64,000 nt of DNA from Bacillus mycoides (GTDB lineage Bacteria; Bacillota; Bacilli; Bacillales; Bacillaceae_G), in NCBI RefSeq assembly GCF_001757995.1, contig NZ_LXLV01000062.1, forward strand, positions 310,001-374,000, given 5' to 3'. Positions 38,330-49,817 of the stretch are shown in pieces; the stretch's first letter is position 1; each line of letters opens with the position of its first letter. A model generated the notes under the pieces. The model saw only the letters and a list, made by a program, of their open reading frames with translations, ran no database searches and was not told the DNA's origin. Position numbers and translations under genes: made by a program.

Positions 38330-38530
38330 ATGGCGGGTACTACGCTTGTTTTAAAAGAAGAAAATTTGGTTGTGCTAGAAAACGTTGAAAAATCAGTATA
38401 CGAAGAATTGCAACATAAAGCAGGGGAAGAAAACTGTACATGTGCTGTAAATGAATCCGTTGTCCATCTTGGCAAAGTATCTTCCGTACTTTGGAACGAA
38501 GATGAAATAGATTGGGAATACGGTTATTAA
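38330..38530 (+). CDS. Small acidic protein, 66 residues, unknown
   Basis: ATG 8 bases after AGGAGGA. The sequence begins MAGTTLVLKEENLVVLENVE, contains ENCTCAVNES with two Cys, and ends NEDEIDWEYGY. It is acidic, beta-rich by pattern, and matches no family I know. A terminator follows directly, making it a one-gene unit. Confidence 0.7.
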   Translation: MAGTTLVLKEENLVVLENVEKSVYEELQHKAGEENCTCAVNESVVHLGKVSSVLWNEDEIDWEYGY

Positions 38531-38558
38531 AAAGTCGCTTTCAGCGGCTTTTTTTCTG
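38529..38558 (+). terminator. Terminator after the 66-residue gene
   Basis: AGTCGCT-TTC-AGCGGCT followed by TTTTTTTC. Confidence 0.8.
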
Positions 38559-38648
38559 TTCTCCCTTTCTAAATTTCATATACAAAGCGTAATCATAGAA
38601 AATATGATAAAATGGACTTAATTTTCAAACGGAAGAAAGGGAGATACA

Positions 38649-39812
38649 ATGGAACAATTCATTAACCCTAGAGTGAAGGACATCCAAATTTCTGGAATCC
38701 GCCAATTCTCTAACATGATTCAAAACTATGATAATCTAATCTCTTTAACAATTGGACAACCCGATTTCCCTACACCTTCTCTAGTAAAAGAAGCGGCAAA
38801 ACGGGCCATTACAGAAAATTATACAAGCTATACACACAACGCTGGTTTATTAGAATTACGCGAGGCGGCTTGTAACTTTGTAAAAGATAATTACGATTTA
38901 CACTATTCACCTGAAAACGAAACCATTATTACAATTGGCGCTAGTGAAGCGATTGATGTTGCATTCCGAACTATTTTAGAACCAGGAACGGAAGTAATTT
39001 TACCTGTTCCTATTTATCCTGGTTACGAGCCGATTATTCGACTATGCGGTGCAACTCCTATTTTTATAGATGTTCGTGAAACTGGATTTCGTTTAACAGC
39101 TGAAGCTCTGCAAAATGCAATTACAGAACGAACAAGATGCGTCGTTTTACCGTATCCTTCTAATCCAACTGGTGTTACGTTATCAAAAGAAGAATTAGAA
39201 GATATTGTATCTATCTTAAAAGATAAAAATATTTTCGTTCTTTCCGATGAAATTTATAGCGAACTTGTATATGAAGACAAACACACATCTATCGCTCATT
39301 TCCCCGAAATGCGTGATAAGACTATTGTCATTAATGGCTTATCAAAATCACATTCTATGACCGGCTGGCGTATCGGACTTTTATTCGCCCCAAGTTATTT
39401 AGCAAAACACATTTTAAAAGTTCATCAATACAATGTTACGTGCGCTACTTCAATTGCCCAATATGCTGCAATCGAAGCTTTAACAGCTGCTAAAGATGCA
39501 CCGAAGATGATGCGCTATCAATACAAAAAACGCCGTGATTACGTGTATAATAGACTCATTCAAATGGGTTTAACGGTTGAGAAGCCAACAGGTGCATTTT
39601 ATTTATTCCCATATGTTGGACACTTAACATCTTCATCATTTGATTTTGCACTTGATCTTGTAAAAGAAGCTGGGCTAGCCGTCGTTCCTGGAACCGCATT
39701 TTCTGAATATGGTGAAGGTTATCTTCGTCTTTCCTATGCTTATAGTATCGAAACTTTAAAAGAAGGCTGTGATCGTTTAGAAGCCTTTCTAAAGCAAAAA
39801 GCTAAGAGTTAA
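38649..39812 (+). CDS. patA: Aminotransferase A (N-acetyl-LL-diaminopimelate aminotransferase)
   Basis: Class I/II PLP aminotransferase of 387 residues. The PLP lysine is in INGLSKSHSMTGWRIG, the substrate Arg in GYLRLSYA, and the cofactor Asp in FVLSDEIYSEL. It is PatA-like; in B. subtilis patA belongs to the diaminopimelate pathway's N-acetyl branch. Here dapH and dapL in the same window supply the steps before and after it, although the genes are 25 kb apart. Other aromatic/Ala aminotransferase activity is possible. Confidence 0.85.
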   Translation: MEQFINPRVKDIQISGIRQFSNMIQNYDNLISLTIGQPDFPTPSLVKEAAKRAITENYTSYTHNAGLLELREAACNFVKDNYDLHYSPENETIITIGASEAIDVAFRTILEPGTEVILPVPIYPGYEPIIRLCGATPIFIDVRETGFRLTAEALQNAITERTRCVVLPYPSNPTGVTLSKEELEDIVSILKDKNIFVLSDEIYSELVYEDKHTSIAHFPEMRDKTIVINGLSKSHSMTGWRIGLLFAPSYLAKHILKVHQYNVTCATSIAQYAAIEALTAAKDAPKMMRYQYKKRRDYVYNRLIQMGLTVEKPTGAFYLFPYVGHLTSSSFDFALDLVKEAGLAVVPGTAFSEYGEGYLRLSYAYSIETLKEGCDRLEAFLKQKAKS

Positions 39813-39830
39813 ACTCTTAGCTTTTTTATG
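39797..39830. terminator. Bidirectional terminator between patA and malR
   Basis: AAAAAGCTAAGAGTT / AACTCTTAGCTTTTT, overlapping the 3' ends of both genes. Confidence 0.88.
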
Positions 39831-40848
39831 CATACTGATCACAAGTTTGACGTTTCAATAATTTATGTGGAATGATAATACATTTTGCAGTAGACTCAGA
39901 ATGCTCCACCTTATCAACTAAAGCTTTTGCCGCTTCATACCCTAATTGATAAATATTCACATCAACTGTCGATAGTGGTGGACTAGCAATTTCTGATAAT
40001 AAAGCATTGTTAAAGCTTACAATCGAAACATCTTTCGGTACAACAAATCCTTTTTTAGAAAGCGCACTTAGCACGCCAAGTCCAATTAAATCATCCGTTG
40101 CCATAATTGCTGTCGGTGGTTGTTTTAGTCCCATTAATTCCTCAACAGCCTGTTGACCACTCTCTCTTGAAAAATCAAAGTGTAAAATATACTCTTTCGG
40201 CAATAGAATATCTGCTAGTTTCAAAGCATCACTCATCCCCGCCAAACGATCTCTCGTTACAAGTAAATCTGAGCCACCGCCAATGAACGCGATTTGCTTA
40301 TGCCCTAATGAAATCAAATATTCCGCTACTTCTCTTGCAGCCGTATAATTGTCATTATCTACATATGTAATTTCATCTTTTCGATCATATGGCTTTCCTA
40401 TTAAAACAAACGGGAAATTTTGTTCATGCAAATATTGAATAATCCGATCGTTCTCTCTTGAATATAAAAGAATAATGCCACCAATTTGACGCCCTTGTAC
40501 CATCTTTACAACACCATTAAAAATTTCTTCTTCCGTTTCACCTGTCGACATATAAAGCGCATACCCTTCCACATGTGCAAAAGAGCTAATTCCTCTTATA
40601 ACTTCCGGGAAAAACGGATTTTGAAAAGCTTTACTTGCAGAGCTCGGCATAACGAGCCCAAGCGTTTTCGTTGTTTGATTTGCAAGGTTTCTTGCATTTA
40701 AATTTGGGTGATAGCCTAGTTCACTCATTACTTTTCGAACACGGCGCTTTGTCTTTTCACTTATACTTGGATTATCAGCAATTACACGGGAAACCGTCGA
40801 TGGTGCAACATTTGCCTTCTTCGCCACATCTTTAATTGTAACTGTCAT
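39826..40848 (-). CDS. malR: LacI-family repressor of the maltose/maltodextrin genes
   Basis: Protein of 340 residues with an N-terminal LacI helix-turn-helix (TIKDVAKKANVAPSTVSRVI) and hinge (HPNLNARNLA), then a periplasmic-binding-protein-like effector domain from KTLGLVMPSSA. Its location beside mdxG and the many LacI-type operators in the following 8 kb identify it as MalR. The ATG at 40848 follows GGGGGGA. A palindrome in its own upstream region suggests autoregulation. Confidence 0.88.
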   Translation of the reverse strand: MTVTIKDVAKKANVAPSTVSRVIADNPSISEKTKRRVRKVMSELGYHPNLNARNLANQTTKTLGLVMPSSASKAFQNPFFPEVIRGISSFAHVEGYALYMSTGETEEEIFNGVVKMVQGRQIGGIILLYSRENDRIIQYLHEQNFPFVLIGKPYDRKDEITYVDNDNYTAAREVAEYLISLGHKQIAFIGGGSDLLVTRDRLAGMSDALKLADILLPKEYILHFDFSRESGQQAVEELMGLKQPPTAIMATDDLIGLGVLSALSKKGFVVPKDVSIVSFNNALLSEIASPPLSTVDVNIYQLGYEAAKALVDKVEHSESTAKCIIIPHKLLKRQTCDQYA

Positions 40849-40895
40849 AAAAATCCCCCCTCTCACTTCTCTGCCATATTTCATATATTGTTATC

Positions 40896-40910
40896 TTGCA
40901 ATCGGTGCAA
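40896..40910. promoter_or_regulatory. LacI-type palindrome upstream of malR
   Basis: TTGCA-ATCGG-TGCAA, a 15-bp inverted repeat with a central CG. It differs from the GAAAACGTTT boxes of the transporter genes and could bind MalR or CcpA. Confidence 0.5.
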
Positions 40911-41061
40911 GCAATAGGAGCAGTCGTAAACTTTCATCACTTTATTCTATCTTGCAAAAATCATCTTATTCTCCCTCTCCATGTATTGTAAGGGATATAG
41001 CTCTTTTTTCCTATACTATAATATACTATTTATTTCACATTTTTTCTCATTTAATGTCAAA

Positions 41062-41132
41062 TCTCTTTTCATCTCCCTACAAAGGCTTTTATAGAGAGAT
41101 GAAAAGAGAAATGGGACGTAATGTCCCATTTT
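41062..41132 (-). terminator. Terminator of the mdxEFG operon
   Basis: Directly after mdxG, AAAATGGGAC-ATTAC-GTCCCATTT (41110-41131, read on minus) is followed by CTCTTTT. A second, longer stem TCTCTTTTCATCTC / GAGATGAAAAGAGA spans 41062-41110. Confidence 0.8.
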
Positions 41133-41974
41133 CACCCTTTCGTACCTCCAGCTGTTAAACCAGAAATGAAGTATTTTTGTAATGATAGGAATAAAATTGA
41201 AATTGGTATTGCAATTAATACTGATCCAGCTGCAAATGTTGTAAATTCATTACCAAATTTTTTCGCTACCATTTCATATAATCCAACTGCTAAAGTGTAA
41301 TTTTCCGGCGTGCGTAAAATAATACTTGCTAAAATAAAATCTGTAAATGGACCGATGAAAGTGAATAATGCTACAACCGCTACGATTGGCTTTGCAAGCG
41401 GCATAATGATTTGCCAAAAAATACGGAAGTGTCCTGCTCCATCCATGCGGGCTGACTCATCCAACTCTTTCGGAATCGTATCAAAATACCCTTTCATAAG
41501 CCAAGTGTTCATCGGAATTGCTCCGCCCACATAAATTAAAATTAATGCAAGATGTGTATCAATTAATCCTGTTAACTGCGCTAATACGTATAGTGCGATT
41601 AACGCTGCAAAGTTCGGAATCATTTGTAGAATTAAAAATGTTAATAAACCATTTTTTCTTCCGAAAAAACGATATCTCGAAAATGCATAAGCAGTAAAGC
41701 TAATTGCTAACACCGAAAAAATCATCGTCATAACACTAACTTTTAATGTATTTTTATACCAAAGTAAGTACTTACTTGAATCAAGATCAAGTAGCTTACG
41801 ATAATGATCTAACGTTGCATTTTTCGGAATAATGCTAGAACCAGACAAACTATCTCCTGGATTAAACGATGAACCAATAATCCATAGTAATGGATAGAAA
41901 ATAATCGCACACATTATGAAGATAACCAAATAACTTAATGAAAGACGTAACATCTTTTGTCGTTTAATATTCAT
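41132..41974 (-). CDS. mdxG: Maltodextrin ABC transporter permease MdxG (MalG type)
   Basis: Inner-membrane permease of 280 residues with six hydrophobic segments. The EAA loop, which contacts the ATPase, reads ELDESARMDGAGHFRIFWQI followed by IMPLAKP. It begins immediately after the mdxF stop with no gap. It works with MdxF, the binding protein MdxE and probably the MsmX-type ATPase encoded at 48690. Confidence 0.92.
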   Translation of the reverse strand: MNIKRQKMLRLSLSYLVIFIMCAIIFYPLLWIIGSSFNPGDSLSGSSIIPKNATLDHYRKLLDLDSSKYLLWYKNTLKVSVMTMIFSVLAISFTAYAFSRYRFFGRKNGLLTFLILQMIPNFAALIALYVLAQLTGLIDTHLALILIYVGGAIPMNTWLMKGYFDTIPKELDESARMDGAGHFRIFWQIIMPLAKPIVAVVALFTFIGPFTDFILASIILRTPENYTLAVGLYEMVAKKFGNEFTTFAAGSVLIAIPISILFLSLQKYFISGLTAGGTKG

Positions 41975-43276
41975 TTACATCATATCCTCTTCTTGGAATG
42001 ATTTTGTTCTCTTAAATTGCCATAAAGCAACTGTAATAACGATTAACGATAAAATCATTGTAAGAGCTGCTGCTTTTCCGTACTGCGCTGAAGTCATCGT
42101 TAACTTATAAATCCATGAAATTAAAATATCCGTTCCACCTGCATCTTGCCCCGCTACAGCAGGACCTCCGCCGTTAAATAGATAAATGATACTAAAGTTA
42201 TTAAAGTTAAACGTATATTGTGTAATTAAAATTGGTGCTGTTGCGTATAAAACAAGTGGCAATGTAATTTTGCGGAACTGTTGCCAAGCAGTTGCTCCAT
42301 CTACTGTAGCCGCTTCATATAATTCTCCTGGAATCGATTGCAATATACCTGTTGTCATTGCAAAGACGAATGGGAAACCAAGCCACGTTTGGATCATAAT
42401 TAAAGCAATCTTCGCCCAAAACGGATCTGTCATCCAAGCAATCTTTTCAATCCCGAATAAAGCTAATACTTGATTATTAATTGCTCCAAATGTTTCATTA
42501 AACATACCCGAGAAGACAAGAATAGATACGAATGCTGGAACAGCCCACGGTAAAATGAAGATTGTTCGAATAATTGCCTTACCTTTAATACCAGGCTGAT
42601 TTACGATAATCGCTAAGAAAATACCAAGTGCAACTTGTAATGTTGTTGCAACAAATGTCCAAATGACAGTCCAAGAAAATACACTTAAAAATGTCTCTCT
42701 CCACATTGGTAATGTGAAAATATCAATAAAGTTTTTAAAGCCCACCCAATCTACCAATTTAGCTGGAGGAGAGTGATATAAGTCATAGTTCGTAAATCCA
42801 ATTAAGATTACAAAAATGATTGGAAATACAACTACAAAGATTAGTAATAGAAATCCTGGTGAAACCATTAAATATGGAAAACCTTGATCTAATAAGTTAC
42901 GGTATTGCTCTTTTACTGAGTTTAATGGTGTTCCTATATCACGTTTTTTCCCATTTTGGTATGCATCATATAAGTTAAATCCATATATTCCGAGTCCAAA
43001 CACTATGACGATTAGTGCCAAAATCCCTTCTACTAATAGAAAGACAGAATGGTCACGTGGAACTTCTGTACCGAGCGTTACAATTCCCCATAATCCCATA
43101 TTTAACAAATCAGCAAATGCTACAATAAATGAACCTGTTAATACTAGAAAAATAAGACCTTTTACATATTGTTTATTATATAGTTGACCAATACCTGGAA
43201 TAATAGATAACATGGTCGCCATTTTCCTATGTTTCGAACCGTTCATATCTTTCATTGGTTCCATAGATGTTTGCAT
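41975..43276 (-). CDS. mdxF: Maltodextrin ABC transporter permease MdxF (MalF type)
   Basis: Permease of 433 residues with eight or so hydrophobic segments, including the extra N-terminal helices of MalF-type proteins. The EAA loop is ELYEAATVDGATAWQQFRKI then TLPLV. The soluble N terminus (MKDMNGSKHRKMATML) precedes the first helix. The ATG follows AAGGAAC after GGGGG. It is separated from mdxE by a stem-loop. Confidence 0.92.
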   Translation of the reverse strand: MQTSMEPMKDMNGSKHRKMATMLSIIPGIGQLYNKQYVKGLIFLVLTGSFIVAFADLLNMGLWGIVTLGTEVPRDHSVFLLVEGILALIVIVFGLGIYGFNLYDAYQNGKKRDIGTPLNSVKEQYRNLLDQGFPYLMVSPGFLLLIFVVVFPIIFVILIGFTNYDLYHSPPAKLVDWVGFKNFIDIFTLPMWRETFLSVFSWTVIWTFVATTLQVALGIFLAIIVNQPGIKGKAIIRTIFILPWAVPAFVSILVFSGMFNETFGAINNQVLALFGIEKIAWMTDPFWAKIALIMIQTWLGFPFVFAMTTGILQSIPGELYEAATVDGATAWQQFRKITLPLVLYATAPILITQYTFNFNNFSIIYLFNGGGPAVAGQDAGGTDILISWIYKLTMTSAQYGKAAALTMILSLIVITVALWQFKRTKSFQEEDMM

Positions 43277-43315
43277 GTTCCTTCCCCCTTTTTTCTTCCT
43301 ACTTGGAAGGGAGAG

Positions 43316-43348
43316 AATTCGTGCCTCTCATATTAGAGGCACGAATTT
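43316..43348 (-). other. Intercistronic stem-loop between mdxE and mdxF
   Basis: AATTCGTGCCTCT / AGAGGCACGAATT, a 13-bp stem with 6-base loop lying 5 bases after the mdxE stop and lacking a U tract. It is placed as in other binding-protein operons, where such a loop protects the upstream mRNA and keeps binding protein in excess over permease. Confidence 0.65.
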
Positions 43349-43352
43349 CACC

Positions 43353-44612
43353 TTATTTTTGCTTACTATGATTTGCCTCAATATTTCCTTTAATTTGTTT
43401 CACTGCACTATCAAGTGCTGCCTTTGGTGCCTCTTTATCTGTAACAACTAACTGAAGAGCGTCTCCAGCTGGTTTCCATACTTCTTGCATTTCTGGAATA
43501 TTCGGCATTGGAATTCCATTTTCTGATTGAGTTGCAACTGCTTTTGCAGCTTCATTATCTTTAATAATTGGATCTTCCATTACTGATTTTACTGGAGGAA
43601 TTTCTTTTGTCTTCTCAAATCTAATTTTTGCGTTTTCTTCATTTGTTACCCACTCAGTGAATTTTGTTGCTAAATCATTTTGTTTAGAGAAGCTTGTTAC
43701 ATGCCATCCTTTTACTCCAACAAATGTTTTCATCGGTTGACCATTTGGTAATTTTGGCATTGGAGCAACACCATAATCAATTCCGTTCTTTTCCATCGCT
43801 TGGAACGCCCACGGTCCGTTCATAATAGATGCTGCTTTTCCTTCATTGAATAATCCATCAGCAGCAGGGCCACCAGACTCACCGATAATACCTTTCGGGA
43901 ATAACTTTTCTTTGTACCATTTTTGAAGATATTCAGCCCCTTGTACTGCTCCGCTATTATTTAATCCAACATCACTTGCATTTGGCTTTCCGTCTTTCTC
44001 ACCAAATACATATCCGCCCATACCTGCCATAAACGCGTTAGCAAAGTAGAAGTTATCTCCTAATGTTAAAAATCCGTACTTGCCATCCTTCGTAAAGTCT
44101 TTTGAGAAGTTAAACAGCTCGTCCATCGTTTCTGGTGCTTTTTGCATTAATTTTTTATTGTAAATAAAAATTGGTGTTTCAATTGCTTTTGGTAAACCAT
44201 ATAATTTCCCGTTGTATGTCTGTGCCTTTATTGATAAGTCAGTAAATTTACTCTTCACTGTGTCATCTGCTTTTACTTCAGAAAGTAAGCCTTCTGTTAC
44301 TGCATTTCCAATTTGATCGTGTGGCAATGTTACAACATCTGGTCCTGTCCCCGCAGGTCCATCAAGACGTAACTTCTTCACTTGATCTGTCATTTGCATT
44401 TCAACAACTTTAACTTTCACATTATATTTTTTCTCAAAGCTTTTCACAGCTGGTTCTAAACCAACACCTTTTTTATCATCTTCCCAAACGAGAAGATCAT
44501 AGTCTTTCTTCGCTTTACTTTCCTCTTTTTTTCCTGAATCTTTCGGCCCACATGCAGATAACATACCGATTGACAATGCTGAAATCGTTAATAGTGATAA
44601 TGCTTTCTTCAT
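43353..44612 (-). CDS. mdxE: Maltodextrin-binding lipoprotein MdxE
   Basis: Solute-binding protein of 419 residues. A lipoprotein signal ends at MLSACG (lipobox cysteine about residue 22), followed by a Lys/Ser/Glu linker. The mature domain has KGVGLEPAVKSFEKKYNVKV and a late PNIPEMQEVWKPAGDALQLV typical of MalE-type proteins. The ATG at 44612 follows GGGAGG; an upstream in-frame ATG overlaps the operator at 44652 and is rejected. First gene of the transporter operon. Confidence 0.92.
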   Translation of the reverse strand: MKKALSLLTISALSIGMLSACGPKDSGKKEESKAKKDYDLLVWEDDKKGVGLEPAVKSFEKKYNVKVKVVEMQMTDQVKKLRLDGPAGTGPDVVTLPHDQIGNAVTEGLLSEVKADDTVKSKFTDLSIKAQTYNGKLYGLPKAIETPIFIYNKKLMQKAPETMDELFNFSKDFTKDGKYGFLTLGDNFYFANAFMAGMGGYVFGEKDGKPNASDVGLNNSGAVQGAEYLQKWYKEKLFPKGIIGESGGPAADGLFNEGKAASIMNGPWAFQAMEKNGIDYGVAPMPKLPNGQPMKTFVGVKGWHVTSFSKQNDLATKFTEWVTNEENAKIRFEKTKEIPPVKSVMEDPIIKDNEAAKAVATQSENGIPMPNIPEMQEVWKPAGDALQLVVTDKEAPKAALDSAVKQIKGNIEANHSKQK

Positions 44613-44651
44613 CCCAAAAACCTCCCTAAATTGTCTATGTACCTCTTCAAT

Positions 44652-44665
44652 TGAAAACGTTTGCA
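44652..44665. promoter_or_regulatory. MalR/cre-type operator 1
   Basis: TGAAAACGTTTGCA upstream of mdxE, a LacI-family palindrome around CG. Confidence 0.7.
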
Positions 44666-44706
44666 TTTAATAGTTTAATAGAAGCGCAAACAATATCTCG
44701 AATCTA

Positions 44707-44720
44707 TGAAAACGTTTGCG
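44707..44720. promoter_or_regulatory. MalR/cre-type operator 2
   Basis: TGAAAACGTTTGCG, 55 bases from operator 1 in the region between mdxE and the divergent neopullulanase gene. Confidence 0.7.
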
Positions 44721-44858
44721 CTATTTGTCTATCATTATACATCCTTTTATTCATTTTGCAAATATTAATTTTCAAAATAATCTTATCATACTCTTTATTC
44801 ATTGACTTTACATAAAATGAATACTACTCTTATAAGCAATATTAAAGTTATGTGGAAG

Positions 44859-44870
44859 GCAATCGTTTGC
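44859..44870. promoter_or_regulatory. MalR/cre-type operator 3
   Basis: GCAATCGTTTGC, a shorter CG-centred palindrome 68 bases before the neopullulanase ATG. Confidence 0.5.
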
Positions 44871-44922
44871 AACATAATCTTTATTATTTCATTTACGGGA
44901 ACTATATGTATAGAGATATTAA

Positions 44923-46698
<1,776 letters not shown>

Positions 46699-46699
46699 T

Positions 46700-46737
46700 A
46701 GAAAAATCCTTATGCCTAGATGGCATAAGGATTTTTC
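46700..46737. terminator. Bidirectional terminator
   Basis: GAAAAATCCTTATGCC / GGCATAAGGATTTTTC between the neopullulanase gene and malL. Confidence 0.9.
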
Positions 46738-48414
46738 TTATTTCACTTTATATACCATCGCTTCATATGGACGTAGTGTAATATTTTCTATCGATCCATT
46801 TGCCACTTCATAATTGTGTATTAATAACTCTAATTTGCTATAAACAATATCCTCTGGCAATTCAAATACACATTCATCTGCAGTGAAGTTTGCAATCACC
46901 AGAAGTTTTTCTTCTCCATATGTTCTTACATAAGCAAAAATAGAAGGGTTATTTTCTAGTATTAAATCATATGTTCCATACACAACTATTTCATTGTTTT
47001 TGCGTAACTCAATCAATTTTTTATAGTAATAAAAAATCGATTCTTCGTCTTGGATCGCATGTTTCACATTAATCTCTTTGTAGTTAGGGTTTACCGCAAT
47101 CCAAGGCTCACCCGTTGTGAATCCAGCATGTTCTCTATCATCCCACTGCATCGGAGTTCTAGCATTATCTCGGCCCTTTATATATATAGACTGCATCACT
47201 TTATCTATATCTTCGCCGCGCTCTATAACTTTTTCTTTATACATATTTAATGTTTCAATATCTCGATATTCATCAATCGATTCAAATCGAACATTGGTCA
47301 TTCCGATTTCTTCTCCTTGATAAATATATGGTGTCCCTTTCATCATATGAAGTACTGTCGCTAACATTTTTGCTGATTCAGTATGATAAGCGCCATCATT
47401 ACCAAAACGAGATACAACGCGAGGCTGGTCATGGTTATTCCAATAAAGGCTATTCCATCCTGTTTGTTCTAATGCTTTTTGCCACTTTGTTAAATTTTGT
47501 TTCAAAGTAAGAAGTGAGCATGGTTTTACATCCCATTTCCCACCTTCTCCAGAATCTAAATCCATATGTTCAAATTGGAATACCATTTGCAGTTCTTTTC
47601 TAGCTTCCCCTGTATACAATTTAGCTTCTTCTGTCGTTACACCTGGCATTTCCCCAACCGTCATAATGTCATACTGAGACAATACATCTTCATTCATTTC
47701 ATGCAAATACTTATGAATGTTCGGACCGTTCATAAAATGTTTATGCCCTGAAACATATCCTTCTTCATCCGTTTCAACAGCTGGTAAGCCATCTTCTTTA
47801 GAAATAAAATTAATAACATCCATACGGAACCCATCAATTCCTTTTTCTAACCAAAACTTCATCATGTCATAAACATCTTGTCTTACCTTTTCATTATCCC
47901 AGTTTAAATCTGGCTGTTTTTTAGAAAACAGATGCAAATAATATTCATCTGTCATTTCATCGTACTGCCATGCAGATCCACTAAAAGCGGCTCCCCAGTT
48001 ATTCGGTTCTTTTCCTTCATTTCCAGGACGCCATATATAATAGTCTCTATATTTATTATCTTTCGATTTACGTGATTCAATAAACCAATTATGTTCATCT
48101 GAAGTATGATTAACAACTAAGTCCATCATAAGTTTCATATTACGTTTATGCATTTCATGTAATAGTTCATCCCAGTCTTCCATTGTTCCGAACTCACTCA
48201 TAATTTTACAATAATCACTTATATCGTAACCATTATCATCGTTTGGAGATTCATAGACTGGCGATAACCAAATTACATCAATACCTAATTCTTTTAAATA
48301 ATCTAGCTTTGAAATAATACCACGAAGATCACCTATACCATCACCGTTACTATCCATAAAGCTACGAGGATAAATTTGATATACTACACTTTCTTTCCAC
48401 CATTGTTTTTCCAT
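46738..48414 (-). CDS. malL: Oligo-1,6-glucosidase / alpha-glucosidase
   Basis: GH13 enzyme of 558 residues hydrolysing the terminal alpha-glucosidic bonds of isomalto- and malto-oligosaccharides. Catalytic Asp in GFRMDVINFISK, Glu in TVGEMPGV, and Asp in NNHDQPR. Region I DLVVNHTSDEH and the calcium loop DSNGDGIGDL are clear. The ATG at 48414 follows GGGG at 7 bases and gives the 558 residues known for the B. cereus enzyme; an ATG 6 codons earlier has no ribosome site. Confidence 0.93.
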   Translation of the reverse strand: MEKQWWKESVVYQIYPRSFMDSNGDGIGDLRGIISKLDYLKELGIDVIWLSPVYESPNDDNGYDISDYCKIMSEFGTMEDWDELLHEMHKRNMKLMMDLVVNHTSDEHNWFIESRKSKDNKYRDYYIWRPGNEGKEPNNWGAAFSGSAWQYDEMTDEYYLHLFSKKQPDLNWDNEKVRQDVYDMMKFWLEKGIDGFRMDVINFISKEDGLPAVETDEEGYVSGHKHFMNGPNIHKYLHEMNEDVLSQYDIMTVGEMPGVTTEEAKLYTGEARKELQMVFQFEHMDLDSGEGGKWDVKPCSLLTLKQNLTKWQKALEQTGWNSLYWNNHDQPRVVSRFGNDGAYHTESAKMLATVLHMMKGTPYIYQGEEIGMTNVRFESIDEYRDIETLNMYKEKVIERGEDIDKVMQSIYIKGRDNARTPMQWDDREHAGFTTGEPWIAVNPNYKEINVKHAIQDEESIFYYYKKLIELRKNNEIVVYGTYDLILENNPSIFAYVRTYGEEKLLVIANFTADECVFELPEDIVYSKLELLIHNYEVANGSIENITLRPYEAMVYKVK

Positions 48415-48463
48415 TATGCTACCCCATTTCATCTATACTATTGATTCTTTTGTCTTTTTAAGG

Positions 48464-48477
48464 CGCAAACGTTTTCA
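48464..48477. promoter_or_regulatory. MalR/cre-type operator 4 (malL)
   Basis: CGCAAACGTTTTCA, the complement form of TGAAAACGTTTGCG, about 50 bases upstream of malL. Confidence 0.7.
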
Positions 48478-48583
48478 TTACTGAATGATAACAGATTCTA
48501 TCCAAATTTAAAATAGCGCTTACAATATTTATTTTCTTTTTCTAATAAAACATGTGGAACTTATTATATATTCATAGGGATAA

Positions 48584-48597
48584 TGAAAACGTTTTAT
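48584..48597. promoter_or_regulatory. MalR/cre-type operator 5
   Basis: TGAAAACGTTTTAT, in the leader of the ATPase gene. Confidence 0.6.
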
Positions 48598-48652
48598 TTT
48601 TTTATAGTGTTTTTATTTCTTTTTTGAATCTATTCGTTTATAATAAATTCAA

Positions 48653-48666
48653 AGAAAACGTTTGCA
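48653..48666. promoter_or_regulatory. MalR/cre-type operator 6
   Basis: AGAAAACGTTTGCA, 24 bases before the ATPase ATG. Confidence 0.65.
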
Positions 48667-48689
48667 TAAACTTTCTAGGGGGAAATATC

Positions 48690-49790
48690 ATGGCAGAACT
48701 AAAATTAGAAAATATTTATAAAATATATGATAATAACGTAACAGCCGTAACAGATTTTAACTTACACATTCAAGATAAAGAATTTATCGTATTCGTTGGT
48801 CCTTCTGGCTGTGGAAAATCTACAACACTACGAATGGTAGCTGGACTTGAAGATATTTCAAAAGGAGAATTTTCAATTGATGGTAAGCTAATGAACGATG
48901 TTCCTCCAAAAGATCGAGATATCGCAATGGTCTTCCAAAACTACGCTCTTTATCCACATATGAGTGTGTATGATAATATGGCATTTGGATTAAAACTTCG
49001 AAAAATACCGAAAGATGAAATCGACCGTCGAGTGAAACATGCAGCTCAAATTTTAGGGCTTGAACAATATTTAGATAGAAAACCGAAAGCTTTATCAGGT
49101 GGACAACGTCAACGTGTTGCATTAGGTAGGGCAATCGTTCGAGACGCAAAAGTCTTCTTAATGGATGAACCATTATCAAACTTAGACGCTAAACTACGTG
49201 TTGCAATGCGATCAGAAATTTCTAAATTACACCACCGCCTTGGCACAACGACAATTTATGTAACACATGATCAAACTGAGGCTATGACAATGGCTTCACG
49301 TCTTGTTGTTATGAAAGACGGCAAAATCCAACAAATTGGAACTCCAAAAGAAGTATATGAAACACCTGAAAATATTTTCGTTGGTGGTTTTATCGGTTCA
49401 CCCGCAATGAATTTCTTCCGTGGAAAATTAACTGAAACCGATTTCGTTATAGACAGTTCACTAAAGATTAAAGTATCTGAAGGAAAAATGAAGTTATTAC
49501 GCGAACAAGGCTATGTAAATAAAGAAATTGTTTTAGGTATTCGTCCAGAAGATATTCATGATGAACTATTATTTTTAGAAGCTTCACAAGCTACTACTTT
49601 CACAACAAAAATTGAGGTTGCAGAGTTGTTAGGGGCTGAATCCATTTTATATATGAAACTTGGAAATCAAGATTTTGCAGCACGTGTTGATGCAAGACAT
49701 ACTTTTTCACCTGGTGACCAAATTAATCTTGCTTTTGATATGAATAAAGCACATTTCTTTGATAGCCAAACCGAACAACGTATTCGTTAA
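48690..49790 (+). CDS. msmX: ABC transporter ATPase, MsmX/MalK type
   Basis: Sugar-import ATPase of 366 residues. Walker A GPSGCGKST, Q loop MVFQNYALYPHM, signature LSGGQRQRVALGRA, Walker B VFLMDEPLSNLDA, H loop YVTHDQTEA, and a C-terminal TOBE/MalK regulatory domain (about residues 235-366). The transporter operon lacks its own ATPase, so this gene under the same operators should energise MdxEFG, and such ATPases often serve several sugar importers. The ATG at 48690 follows GGGGGA; the longer reading frame upstream is not translated, since it spans two operators. Confidence 0.9.
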   Translation: MAELKLENIYKIYDNNVTAVTDFNLHIQDKEFIVFVGPSGCGKSTTLRMVAGLEDISKGEFSIDGKLMNDVPPKDRDIAMVFQNYALYPHMSVYDNMAFGLKLRKIPKDEIDRRVKHAAQILGLEQYLDRKPKALSGGQRQRVALGRAIVRDAKVFLMDEPLSNLDAKLRVAMRSEISKLHHRLGTTTIYVTHDQTEAMTMASRLVVMKDGKIQQIGTPKEVYETPENIFVGGFIGSPAMNFFRGKLTETDFVIDSSLKIKVSEGKMKLLREQGYVNKEIVLGIRPEDIHDELLFLEASQATTFTTKIEVAELLGAESILYMKLGNQDFAARVDARHTFSPGDQINLAFDMNKAHFFDSQTEQRIR

Positions 49791-49817
49791 AAAATAAAGT
49801 TCTATTATAGAACATAC

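Noticed and set aside
48552-48689. N-terminal extension of the MsmX-type ATPase
   Set aside because: Spans two operators and lacks a ribosome site, and the ATPase family starts at the ATG at 48690.
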